Below, piece by piece: positions 1 to 9,238 of a stretch of 13,741 nt of DNA. The notes below the pieces were generated by a model, which worked only from the letters and a program-made list of their open reading frames with translations, did no database searches and had not been told where the DNA came from. Location of the stretch: assembly GCA_021804195.1 (NCBI GenBank), contig JAJZKJ010000012.1, forward strand, positions 1-13,741, read 5' to 3'. The number at the start of each line of letters is the position of its first letter. The stretch's first letter is position 1. The stretch is from Acidobacteriota bacterium. GTDB lineage: Bacteria > Planctomycetota > Phycisphaerae > WQYP01 > JAJZKJ01. The position numbers were made by a program, and so were the translations under genes.

Positions 1-2
1 CT

Positions 3-1679
3 TACCAGCGCGGACTGGCGATGCTCGATGCCCTGCCTGCGACCACAGTTTGGTATTTGCCCTGGCTGGATTGTATGGCCCGGCTGGCGGCTGCATTCAA
101 TCAACCGGAACTGTCTGAAAGTTGCCAGGTTCGTGCCTTGACTTTGGCCCTGGAACGCAATGAAAGTCACAGTCCCGAGATCTTGTGCCGCCGCTTGTGC
201 CTGGGTGAAATCCGGGAAAAGCTGGCCCGTTGGAGCGATGCGGAATCGGTGTACCGGGAAGCGCTGGCGGAAGAAGAATCCCCGCTGCCGGAGTGGCGCG
301 CCATCCTGCTGCGGATGGCCGGCCTGCTATATCAGCAAAACCGCTTTTCCGATGCCATTCCCCTCTATGGCCGCTGTCTCGCCTGGCTGCGCCAGCATGA
401 CGAGAAAAATCCCGGCGAACAGCTCATGCCGCTGGAACGGCTGGGAGAGATTGCCTGGCGTGAAGGACAATACCAGAAAGCGGAAGATTGGCTGCAACAG
501 GCGCTTTATCTGCGGCAAAAGCACCCGGCCGGTGATGCCCAGGGGCTGGCCCTCGTTCATCTCCGGCTGGCCGAATCTCAGGATGCCCAGGGAAAGCTGG
601 CAGAAGCCATCGCCTCGGCGCGTCAGGTGATTGATCTGGACACGGAACAGCGCCTGGATGCGGCCACGGAAGCGGCAGCGCATGAATTGCTGGCCCGTGG
701 CGCTCTGCGGCAAGGGCAAAGGAAAGCTGCGCTAACTCACTATCGCCAGGCGCTGCGGGCCCGGGAAGACGCGGGGGAATTCATACCGCTGGCCCGCACC
801 CTGGAAGCGAGTAGCGAAACGCAGGCTCGCGCGCAATATCCGGAAGAAGCGGCGCTGCTGCAGCAGCGCGCTTTGCATTTCTGGCAGATCGCATTGCCGC
901 CTGATCATCCCCGGCTGGGCCAGGCGTGGTGGGATTGGGCGCGGCGCCTGCGTCCGCTCGGGCAAATGAATGAGTGCCGCCGGGCCATGCAAACCGCGCT
1001 GGGAACTCTGACCACCGCCTGGGGAGCGGACGATTGGCGGCTGGCGCCGGTCTGGCGGGAACAAGCGGAACTGCTGGCGCAGTCTGATGATGCGGCCGAT
1101 CTGGAAATCGCAAGCCAGTGTTGCGGACAGGCGATAAAGTTGATCGGGCGTGCTCCGGATCGTGAAGCGGTCCCCACCGCAACCGAAGCGCGCGATGTAA
1201 CCCAGGCTCGGCTATGGCTGTTAAAAGCCGAAATCGCCCGGCGGCTGGGGCAGAATGAGCCGGCGGAGGAAAGTTTGCGCATGGCGCAGGCCGCATGCGC
1301 CGGCATTTGGTGGTCGGGCGCCGAAGTTGCCGGGCAGGATGAAGTCCTGGAAAATCCGGGCGGCGAGCAATCGGAGGCGGTGTTCCGTAACGCACTGACC
1401 ATCTGGGAAAAAGCTCTGGGTCCGGATCATCCTCATGTGGCTGCCAGCTTGTTCAATCTGGCCCAGGTCTGTGCCGGACAGGGTAAGTTGGAAGAAGCCG
1501 AACAGCTCTTTCTCCGGGCGCTTGATATCCAGCGGCGGCTGTTGGGACCGAATCACCGGCATGTGGCCGAAACCTGCAACCAACTCGGCGGCGTCTGCCA
1601 GAAGTTGGGGCGAATGGAAGAGGCGGAAAACTGGTGCCGGCAAGCGGTGGAAATCTGGGAGCGGAGCCAGGAGAAGTGA
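3..1679 (+). CDS. TPR-repeat protein, 5'-truncated by the window edge
   Basis: The frame is open from base 3 and continues through the first in-window ATG at 21 with similar coding character, so the true start is probably upstream. From that ATG there are 552 residues. The protein is largely helical, built of repeated A/L/E-rich helix pairs typical of tetratricopeptide repeats. The clearest are two consecutive 42-residue repeats of the kinesin-light-chain type at about residues 465-506 and 507-548, each opening with LGPxHxHVA and containing G(K/R)xEEAE. Earlier copies (for example around residues 130-170 and 180-215) are degenerate. No membrane segment or catalytic motif is visible in this part, and the missing N-terminus could carry an effector domain. 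TPRs are protein-interaction scaffolds; the partner is unknown. It ends 54 bp before serS on the same strand, so co-transcription is plausible but shows no functional link. Confidence 0.85.
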   Translation, partial: YQRGLAMLDALPATTVWYLPWLDCMARLAAAFNQPELSESCQVRALTLALERNESHSPEILCRRLCLGEIREKLARWSDAESVYREALAEEESPLPEWRAILLRMAGLLYQQNRFSDAIPLYGRCLAWLRQHDEKNPGEQLMPLERLGEIAWREGQYQKAEDWLQQALYLRQKHPAGDAQGLALVHLRLAESQDAQGKLAEAIASARQVIDLDTEQRLDAATEAAAHELLARGALRQGQRKAALTHYRQALRAREDAGEFIPLARTLEASSETQARAQYPEEAALLQQRALHFWQIALPPDHPRLGQAWWDWARRLRPLGQMNECRRAMQTALGTLTTAWGADDWRLAPVWREQAELLAQSDDAADLEIASQCCGQAIKLIGRAPDREAVPTATEARDVTQARLWLLKAEIARRLGQNEPAEESLRMAQAACAGIWWSGAEVAGQDEVLENPGGEQSEAVFRNALTIWEKALGPDHPHVAASLFNLAQVCAGQGKLEEAEQLFLRALDIQRRLLGPNHRHVAETCNQLGGVCQKLGRMEEAENWCRQAVEIWERSQEK

Positions 1680-1721
1680 GGCATTGAACCAGCGAACCCG
1701 GCCGCAATGGCTCTGATCTGA

Positions 1722-3023
<1,302 letters not shown>

Positions 3024-3057
3024 AAAATCGGCTTCGCGGTTGATTGCAGTGAATGCC

Positions 3058-4305
3058 ATGTTTTCACGGCGCACAGGATGGGAGTTTCATGCGGATGCTC
3101 TGGCCGAGTCCGCGGCGCGGCGGCGGGCCATGGGCGGACTGCTGGATTTGACCGAAACCAATCCCACTCGCTGCGGCTTCGAGTATCCACAATCCGCCAT
3201 CCGGGCGGCGCTGGCCCAGCCGGATATTTTCCTTTACCAGCCCGAGCCGCAAGGCTTGCCGGCGGCGCGGGAAGCCGTCGCAAATTATTACCAGGCACGC
3301 CGGCAACCGGGAGCCGCGGAGCGGCCGCTTTCATTTGCCGGAACACCTCGCTCCGAAGCCGTCTGGCTGACCGCCGGCAGCAGCGAGTCCTATGCGCATT
3401 TACTGCGGCTGCTCTGTGACCCGGGTGATTGCGTGCATGTGCCCCGCCCCGGCTACCCTTTGCTCGAAATGCTGGCCGGTTTGCAGGACGTGGAGCTGGC
3501 GCCATATCCGCTCTCGCCATGGTCGAACTGGGAAATAGATCTGCCCGCGTTCGAGGCCAGCCTCACGCCGCGCTCTCGGGCGGTGGTGGTGATTCATCCC
3601 AATAACCCCACCGGCTCGTATCTGGGCCGGAAGGAGTGGCTGGAACTACAGACGCTGGCCGCCCGGCATGAATTGGCCGTGATCGTGGATGAAGTTTTTT
3701 ATGATTACGCGCTGGAATGGCAGTCCACGGCCGGAATCGTATCTGACCCGCTGCCAGAACCCGCGGCGCTCACCTTCGTTTTGAATGGAATCTCCAAAAT
3801 CACGGCTTTGCCCCAGATGAAGCTGGGATGGTTTGTGCTGCGCGGCCCGCAGGCCCTGGCCCAGGCGGCGGCGCGGCGGCTGGAGCCAATGCTGGATAGC
3901 TTTTTAAGCGTGGATACGCCCGTGCAGCTTGCGGCCGGTGAACTGCTGCGGGCGCGTCTCGAGGTGCAGCCTCAGATTCAGGCCCGGCTGCGCACGAACC
4001 TGGCTCTGCTGGATCAGGCGCTGGCAACCTGCCCGGCCCTGCGGCGCTGGAAAGTATCCGGCGGCTGGCAGGCCATTGTGCGTGTGCCGGGTATATTCAG
4101 CGATGAGGAGTGGGCACGCAAGCTGCTGGCGGAATCTGGCGTGCATCTGCACCCCGGACATTTTTACGGACTGGATCAGATGCAGGATGCCGCCGGAGCG
4201 CAAATGCGGGCCGCCTGTCTGGTGCTGAGTTTGCTGCCGCCAACTCAGGATTTTACCCGCGCGGTCAATGCGGCCATCCACTTTATCCGCTCGCAAATAA
4301 AGTAA
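3058..4305 (+). CDS. PLP-dependent aminotransferase, class I/II (fold type I)
   Basis: Probable cytosolic amino-acid aminotransferase of 415 residues; the substrate cannot be assigned from sequence. Numbered from ATG 3058, it shows the class I/II signatures in order: a DLTETNPTR segment near the N-terminus, NNPTG at 182-186 (Asn183 near the PLP ring), Asp211 in VDEVFYDY (pairs with the pyridine nitrogen), Tyr215, NGISK with the Schiff-base Lys247, and a C-terminal MRAA with Arg384 in the place of the substrate-carboxylate arginine. An in-frame TTG at 3040 would add six residues, but ATG 3058 is preferred because the family normally begins close to the FSxRTxW segment and no ribosome site favours the TTG. 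It starts 34 bp after serS, so the two are probably co-transcribed. It converges with the metal pump gene. Confidence 0.93.
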   Translation: MFSRRTGWEFHADALAESAARRRAMGGLLDLTETNPTRCGFEYPQSAIRAALAQPDIFLYQPEPQGLPAAREAVANYYQARRQPGAAERPLSFAGTPRSEAVWLTAGSSESYAHLLRLLCDPGDCVHVPRPGYPLLEMLAGLQDVELAPYPLSPWSNWEIDLPAFEASLTPRSRAVVVIHPNNPTGSYLGRKEWLELQTLAARHELAVIVDEVFYDYALEWQSTAGIVSDPLPEPAALTFVLNGISKITALPQMKLGWFVLRGPQALAQAAARRLEPMLDSFLSVDTPVQLAAGELLRARLEVQPQIQARLRTNLALLDQALATCPALRRWKVSGGWQAIVRVPGIFSDEEWARKLLAESGVHLHPGHFYGLDQMQDAAGAQMRAACLVLSLLPPTQDFTRAVNAAIHFIRSQIK

Positions 4306-4351
4306 GACTGCTAATCCGCGAGCCGCATGGCGCCCTTTTGCGTCTGCCGTT
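4306..4351. other. Convergent intergenic gap, no clear terminator
   Basis: This 46-bp space lies between the stop codons of the plus-strand aminotransferase and the minus-strand pump gene. A bidirectional terminator would be expected here. I see no strong stem followed by a T-run on either strand, only a short TTTT at about 4336-4339. A perfect 6-bp stem (CCTGGC/GCCAGG, 4384-4401) lies just inside the pump gene but has no T-tract. Confidence 0.5.
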
Positions 4352-7300
4352 TTATGCCTCCGGATCCTGGCCTTTCCCCGCTCCCTGGCTGTGCCGCCAG
4401 GCAAACAGCATGGGGAGCAAAATAAGCACAGCCAGGGAAGATGTCGCCATGCCGCCGATGATGGGCGCGGCAATGGGTTTCATCACATCCGATCCAATGC
4501 CCGATTCCCACAATATGGGCGCCAGGCTGGCCAGCACGCAAAATACGGTCATCAGTTTGGGCCGCAGGCGCAGCACCGCGCCGTCGAGCGTTGCGGCGAT
4601 CGCATCGGCGGACGTCCAGGCCCGGCCGGCGGCGCGGCAATCCGCGCGATGCCTTTCCAGGGCTTCGCGCAGATAGACCAGCATGACGACCGCGGTCTCT
4701 ACTGCAATCCCAAATAGGGCGATATAGCCCACCCAACTGGCCACGCTGAACAGGTAACCCAGCCGCCATTGCAAAATCAACCCGCCGCTGAGGGCAAAAA
4801 TCGTGGGCAAGACCAGCAGCAGGACATCCCCAGCCGAATGAAAAACCAGATACAGCAGCACGAAGATAATAAAAAAAACGATGGGCAGAATCATTTCCAG
4901 CCGGCGGCGGGCGCGCTGCTCAAATTTGTATTCGCCCGACCAGTGCCAGACGTAACCCGGAGGCAGGGCCAGATGGCGGCGCAGAACGCGGCTGGCGCGC
5001 GCAACGAAGCCGCCATAGTTGCTATGCGCCAGGCCGATATAAATGTAAGAAGTGAGCAGGCCGCCTTCGTCGCGAATCATGGCCGGGCCGCGGCGTATGC
5101 GCAGCGTCGCCACTTCCGATAAGGGAATCTGAGCGCCGGTCGGCGTAGCCACCAGAACCCGGCCCAGTGCGGGCAGATCGTTGCGAAAATCGCGGTTGTA
5201 ACGCACGGAGACAGGGAAACGTTCGCGGCCCTCGAGATTGACCGCGACCCGGGTGCCGCCAATGCCGCTGGCCACGGCCTGCTGTACGGCCGCGACCGAT
5301 AGACCGTAGCGGGCGGCCACGGCGCGGCGGACGCCAATATCAAGGTAATAACCCTGGGCCGCGCGCTCGGCAAAAACCGAGGTGACGCCCGGGAGCGGGG
5401 TGAGCAATTTCGTGACCTGCTCGCCCAGGGCCTGCAGTTCGTTCAGGCTGGCGCCCTGGATTTTAATGCCCACTGGCGTTTTCATGCCGGTTAATTCCAT
5501 ATCCAGGCGATTTTCCACCGGCATGACCCAGTAATTGGCAAGGCCGGGAAATTGCAGCTTCTGGTTCATGGCCGCGATCAGCCGGTGATACGTCATGCCC
5601 TTCGGCCAATGGCGGCGCCGATGCAGCATCACCGTGGTATCCACCATGTCGAGGGGTGCGTTGTCGGTGGCGCTATTGGAGCGTCCGGCGGTGCCAAAAA
5701 CCGATTTGACTTCGGGATAGGTGCGAAGAATACGGTCCTGTTCCTGAATCAGTTGCCCCATGGGCGTTATGCCGATGCCGGGCAGGGCGGTGGGCATATA
5801 AAGGGCCGAGCCTTCAAACAAAGGCGGCATGAACTGGCTGCCGATCCGTTCGGCCAAAGGCAGTGTGATGGCCAGAAAAAGCAGGCTCAGGCCCAGTACC
5901 AGCCAGCGCCAGCGCAGGCACCAGCGCAGCACTGGCAGATAGATGGCCTGCGTGAAGCGGGAAATGGGATTACGGCGTTCCGGCCGCAATTTGCCCCGGA
6001 TCAGCAACAGCATGAGCGCCGGCACCAGCGTGATGGCCAGAATAGAGCTGATCCCCACGGCCAGGGTTTTCGTCCAGGCCAGCGGACGAAACATGCGGCC
6101 CTCCTGGGCCTGCAGCAGAAATACCGGCAGAAACGAAGCCACAATCACCAGCAGGGAAAAAAACAAGGCCGGACCGACTTCGCGCGCGGCGGCCAGCAGA
6201 ATGGCGCGGCGCTGCGCGGGCGTTACCGAGTCATTCCGCGCGGCGGCTTCGGCTTGCGCCTCGGCGAGATGGCGGTAGCCGTTTTCCACCATGACAATGG
6301 CGGCATCCACCATGACCCCGATGGCCAGCGCCAGACCGCCCAGGGACATGATATTGGAGCCGACATGGAGCCAGTACATGGGCAAAAAGGAAATAACCAG
6401 CGCGATGGGCAGCGAGATGATCGGGATCAGGGCGGAGCGGAAGTGAAACAGGAAAATGATAATGACGAGACTTACAATCGCGATTTCCTCCAGCAGGTCG
6501 CGGCGCAAGGTGTGCAGCGAAGCCTCGATCAGGCCGGATCGGTCATAAGCGGCTTTAATTTCGACTCCGGGCGGCAGCGATGGCTTGAGCCGCGCGAGTT
6601 CGCGCTTGACCCCGCGGATCACCTGTAAGGCATTGCCCCCATAGCGCATGATTACGATGCCGCCTACCGTCTGACCCTCGCCATTCCAATCGGCGACGCC
6701 CTGGGAGATTTCCGGTCCGTAGGCGACCTGGCCAAGATCGCCGATCGTGACCGGCACGCCCGCATGAACCCCGACGGGAACCTCCGCCAACTGGCGCAGG
6801 GAATGCAAATACCCCCGGGCGCGGATCATATAGCGGGCGCCGTTCAGCTCAAGCGCGCGGCCGCCGGTTTCTTGTGTGCTCTGGCGCACGGCGCGGATGA
6901 CCCGCGCCAGCGGGATCTGATATGCGCGCAATTTCCCGGGATCAAGCCGCACCTGGAATTCCTTGCGCCAACCGCCGATCGTCGCCACTTCCGCCACGCC
7001 GGGCACGGTTTCAAGCCGGTAGCGCAGAAACCAATCCTGCAAGGCGCGCAAGCCGGCGAGACTCAGGTTATGGCGGTGATCCACCAGCGCATACTCATAG
7101 ACCCAGCCGGCGCCGGTCGCGTCGGGTCCGATTTCAGGATGGACGCCGGCCGGCATCTGGCCCTGGATTTGCTGTAAATATTCCAGCACGCGCGAGCGGG
7201 CCCAGTAGAGATTGGTGCCGCTGGCAAAGACCACAAATACATAGGAATCGCCAAACATGGTCTGGGCCCGCACCGCCTGGACGCGGGGCGCGGCCAGAAA

Positions 7301-7516
7301 GCGCGTGACCAGCGGATACGTGACCTGATCTTCGATCAGGCTGGGCGGTTGCCCCGCCCAGCGGGTATGAATAATAACCTCGACATCGGAAATATCGGGC
7401 AGGGCATCGAGCGAAACATGGCGCATCGCATAAATGCCTCCCAGCACAAATAGCAGCACGCCGGCAAAGACCAGGAAGCGGTTGCGGGCGCACCAATCGA
7501 GAATGGCTTCGATCAT
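4352..7516 (-). CDS. cusA: CusA-type heavy-metal efflux RND pump (HME-RND)
   Basis: Inner-membrane proton/metal antiporter of 1054 residues, the usual length for the family. It has RND topology: TM1 at about 13-31, a large periplasmic loop, a TM2-6 block at about 341-505, TM7 near 538-553, a second loop, and a C-terminal TM block at about 875-1040. It aligns with E. coli CusA. The proton-relay residues Asp404 (in VMVDAAIVM), Glu940 and Lys987 match D405, E939 and K984. The three-methionine site M573/M623/M672 corresponds to Met574 (LYMPT), Met624 (PLDMVDTT) and Met673 (NRLDM), with Asp618, Arg670 and Lys679 nearby. This favours Cu(I)/Ag(I) over Zn/Co/Cd. E. coli numbering is from memory, checked by residue spacing. 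Some relay methionines differ (see findings). It is the last gene of the operon, 54 bp after the adaptor, with a good ribosome site. Substrate is inferred. Confidence 0.95.
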   Translation of the reverse strand: MIEAILDWCARNRFLVFAGVLLFVLGGIYAMRHVSLDALPDISDVEVIIHTRWAGQPPSLIEDQVTYPLVTRFLAAPRVQAVRAQTMFGDSYVFVVFASGTNLYWARSRVLEYLQQIQGQMPAGVHPEIGPDATGAGWVYEYALVDHRHNLSLAGLRALQDWFLRYRLETVPGVAEVATIGGWRKEFQVRLDPGKLRAYQIPLARVIRAVRQSTQETGGRALELNGARYMIRARGYLHSLRQLAEVPVGVHAGVPVTIGDLGQVAYGPEISQGVADWNGEGQTVGGIVIMRYGGNALQVIRGVKRELARLKPSLPPGVEIKAAYDRSGLIEASLHTLRRDLLEEIAIVSLVIIIFLFHFRSALIPIISLPIALVISFLPMYWLHVGSNIMSLGGLALAIGVMVDAAIVMVENGYRHLAEAQAEAAARNDSVTPAQRRAILLAAAREVGPALFFSLLVIVASFLPVFLLQAQEGRMFRPLAWTKTLAVGISSILAITLVPALMLLLIRGKLRPERRNPISRFTQAIYLPVLRWCLRWRWLVLGLSLLFLAITLPLAERIGSQFMPPLFEGSALYMPTALPGIGITPMGQLIQEQDRILRTYPEVKSVFGTAGRSNSATDNAPLDMVDTTVMLHRRRHWPKGMTYHRLIAAMNQKLQFPGLANYWVMPVENRLDMELTGMKTPVGIKIQGASLNELQALGEQVTKLLTPLPGVTSVFAERAAQGYYLDIGVRRAVAARYGLSVAAVQQAVASGIGGTRVAVNLEGRERFPVSVRYNRDFRNDLPALGRVLVATPTGAQIPLSEVATLRIRRGPAMIRDEGGLLTSYIYIGLAHSNYGGFVARASRVLRRHLALPPGYVWHWSGEYKFEQRARRRLEMILPIVFFIIFVLLYLVFHSAGDVLLLVLPTIFALSGGLILQWRLGYLFSVASWVGYIALFGIAVETAVVMLVYLREALERHRADCRAAGRAWTSADAIAATLDGAVLRLRPKLMTVFCVLASLAPILWESGIGSDVMKPIAAPIIGGMATSSLAVLILLPMLFAWRHSQGAGKGQDPEA

Positions 7517-7522
7517 GAGAAA

Positions 7523-7528
7523 TCCTTC
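7523..7528 (-). promoter_or_regulatory. Shine-Dalgarno site of the pump gene
   Basis: On the minus strand GAAGGA ends six bases before the ATG at 7516. This is good spacing and fixes the pump start at the family-typical N-terminus (MIEAILDWCARNRF). Confidence 0.75.
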
Positions 7529-7570
7529 GTCATATCACCTGACGTGGGGTCCAGACTTACTGGATTGGTC

Positions 7571-9193
7571 TTATCCCGTAGTGAACTGGGTTTGCAGTTC
7601 CGCCAGCGTGTGCCCGTCTTGCGAGGCCACCGCCGTCACCTGCCAGATTCCCGGCGTGGGCAGGCGCAGCGAACCGGTGTACACACCTCCCGGCCCGCGC
7701 GATAAGACGGTGGTCACGCGCATCGCGGCCATGCCCATGGCCGGCATGGCCGCCATAAAGAAGGTGACCTGGACGCTCGCGCCGGCCACGGCCGTTCCCT
7801 GCGGGGTGGTCAATCGAGCCTGGATTTGATTCACGCCCACCCGGGGCGGCGAGGGCCGGGTGCTCAGTTGGAGATGATCGGCCGCGGCGGTTGCTAGTTC
7901 CGTGCCCTGGCCGGCTCCCGGCGGCGGCGGAACGAAGCTGCCCAGCGCGGCCTGCAGTTGGCTTTCCGAAGCAATCAGAAAATTGGCGGAGGTGACCACG
8001 CGCTGGTTGGCGCGCAGTCCGCGCCGAATCACGAAATAACCGTGAACCTGCGGGCCCAGGCTGACCGCGCGCGGCACAATTTGCCCGCCGGGCCGGTAAA
8101 GGAACGCCAGGGAGCGCCGGCCGGTTTGCAAAATCGCGGAGGCCGGAACCGCAAGCTGCCGGCCCAATGGGCGGCGCAGGCTCACGTTGACGAACATGCC
8201 CGGCAGGAGCCGGAGATGGGGATTGGACAGGGCCAGCCGTACTTTAACCGTGCGGGTTGCCGGATCCACGCGCGGCCAGATGGCATTAATTCTGCCTGGC
8301 CAGCGGCGGCCGGGATAGGCATCCACGGTCACCACTGCGGGATCACCGCGCCGCAGCATCCCAATCTGGTTTTGAAACACCTGGGCATAAATCCAAACCG
8401 GATTGAGCGCGGCCACCGAGTAAAGCCGGGTCGAGGGCCGGACATACTGGTTGGGTAAAACCTTGCGCCGCACGATATAGCCCGAGACGGGTGAAAACAG
8501 CGTGAGATACTGCCCGGCTTGCTGGGTGCGATTCAGCCGGGCCAGTTCAGCGTCGGGCACCTGCCACAAGCGCAGCCGTTCCCGGGCCGCGGACAATAAT
8601 GCCCGCGCGCCGTTCGCGACGCCGGCGACCGGACTGGCGGCCAGAGCACTGGCATTTTTTTGCGCCAGCAGGTATTCGCGCTCGGTGGCCAGCAGTTGCG
8701 GGCTGTAGATCGTCAGCAGCGGCTGCCCTCGCCGGACATATTGATACCGGCGGTTGACGAATGTTTTTCGCACCCATCCGCTGAATCGCAGCTGAATCAC
8801 GGATTGCTTGCGTTCATCCACGCTGACGCTGCCGGGAGCGCGTATATGCTCCACCAGGTCGCGCCAGCCAACCCGGCCAACCGTGACACCGATGCGTTGC
8901 AGCCGCTGGGCGGAAATTCGCATGGGCGCGAACGTCGTGGCCGGAAGGCCCGATGCCGGGGATCGGGCAGGCGCCAGCAGATTACCCGAGGCCGCCGCGG
9001 CGCTCGCCGGCGGCGGCATGTTCATCCGCGCCGGCCTGGATGCCGGCGGCGAATTCCGGCGTGAAACGGAATGCCGGCCAGCCTGCCAGCGCACGATCAG
9101 CAAGCCGGCCAGCACCGCATTCAGGCCCAAAGCCAGAGCCAGCGGCAGATGAAGTTTCGTGGCGGAACGGCCATCAGTATTTGTTTGTGTCAT
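7571..9193 (-). CDS. cusB: CusB-type periplasmic adaptor with C-terminal FixH/YtkA-like domain
   Basis: Membrane-fusion protein of 540 residues that should bridge the inner-membrane pump and outer-membrane channel. Residues about 15-35 form a single N-terminal membrane anchor, followed by a Pro/Ala-rich linker to about 90. The adaptor core then runs in family order: a beta-barrel strand region (about 92-125), a lipoyl half (GWVRKTFVNRRYQYVRRGQP, 139-158), the YSPQLLATEREYL helical hairpin start (163-175), the second lipoyl half (LFSPVSGYIVRRKV, 232-245), and a barrel and membrane-proximal part to about 420. Residues about 450-540 form an extra Ig-like domain resembling FixH/YtkA, with a Met-rich strand (five Met in 480-491). 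The N-terminal metal-binding segment with the CPMHP motif seen in many CusB proteins is absent. ATG 9193 has only a weak GGGTG ribosome site. The gene lies 45 bp after the channel gene. Confidence 0.92.
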   Translation of the reverse strand: MTQTNTDGRSATKLHLPLALALGLNAVLAGLLIVRWQAGRHSVSRRNSPPASRPARMNMPPPASAAAASGNLLAPARSPASGLPATTFAPMRISAQRLQRIGVTVGRVGWRDLVEHIRAPGSVSVDERKQSVIQLRFSGWVRKTFVNRRYQYVRRGQPLLTIYSPQLLATEREYLLAQKNASALAASPVAGVANGARALLSAARERLRLWQVPDAELARLNRTQQAGQYLTLFSPVSGYIVRRKVLPNQYVRPSTRLYSVAALNPVWIYAQVFQNQIGMLRRGDPAVVTVDAYPGRRWPGRINAIWPRVDPATRTVKVRLALSNPHLRLLPGMFVNVSLRRPLGRQLAVPASAILQTGRRSLAFLYRPGGQIVPRAVSLGPQVHGYFVIRRGLRANQRVVTSANFLIASESQLQAALGSFVPPPPGAGQGTELATAAADHLQLSTRPSPPRVGVNQIQARLTTPQGTAVAGASVQVTFFMAAMPAMGMAAMRVTTVLSRGPGGVYTGSLRLPTPGIWQVTAVASQDGHTLAELQTQFTTG

Positions 9194-9238
9194 AGAACAC
9201 CCGGCGATTCATTCCCATTCATGCTGACTGCGCCGCTT

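Noticed and set aside
4384..4401. 6-bp perfect stem near the pump's 3' end as a terminator
   Set aside because: It is inside the coding region and has no T-tract on either strand.
5552..6628. 358-residue plus-strand open frame within the pump region
   Set aside because: Antisense to the pump's conserved membrane blocks; Gln/Gly/His-rich with no plausible start context or domain.
7721..7756. Repeated ATGGCC-like units suggestive of a short tandem repeat
   Set aside because: They are the codons of the Met/Ala-rich strand of the adaptor's C-terminal domain, not an independent DNA repeat.
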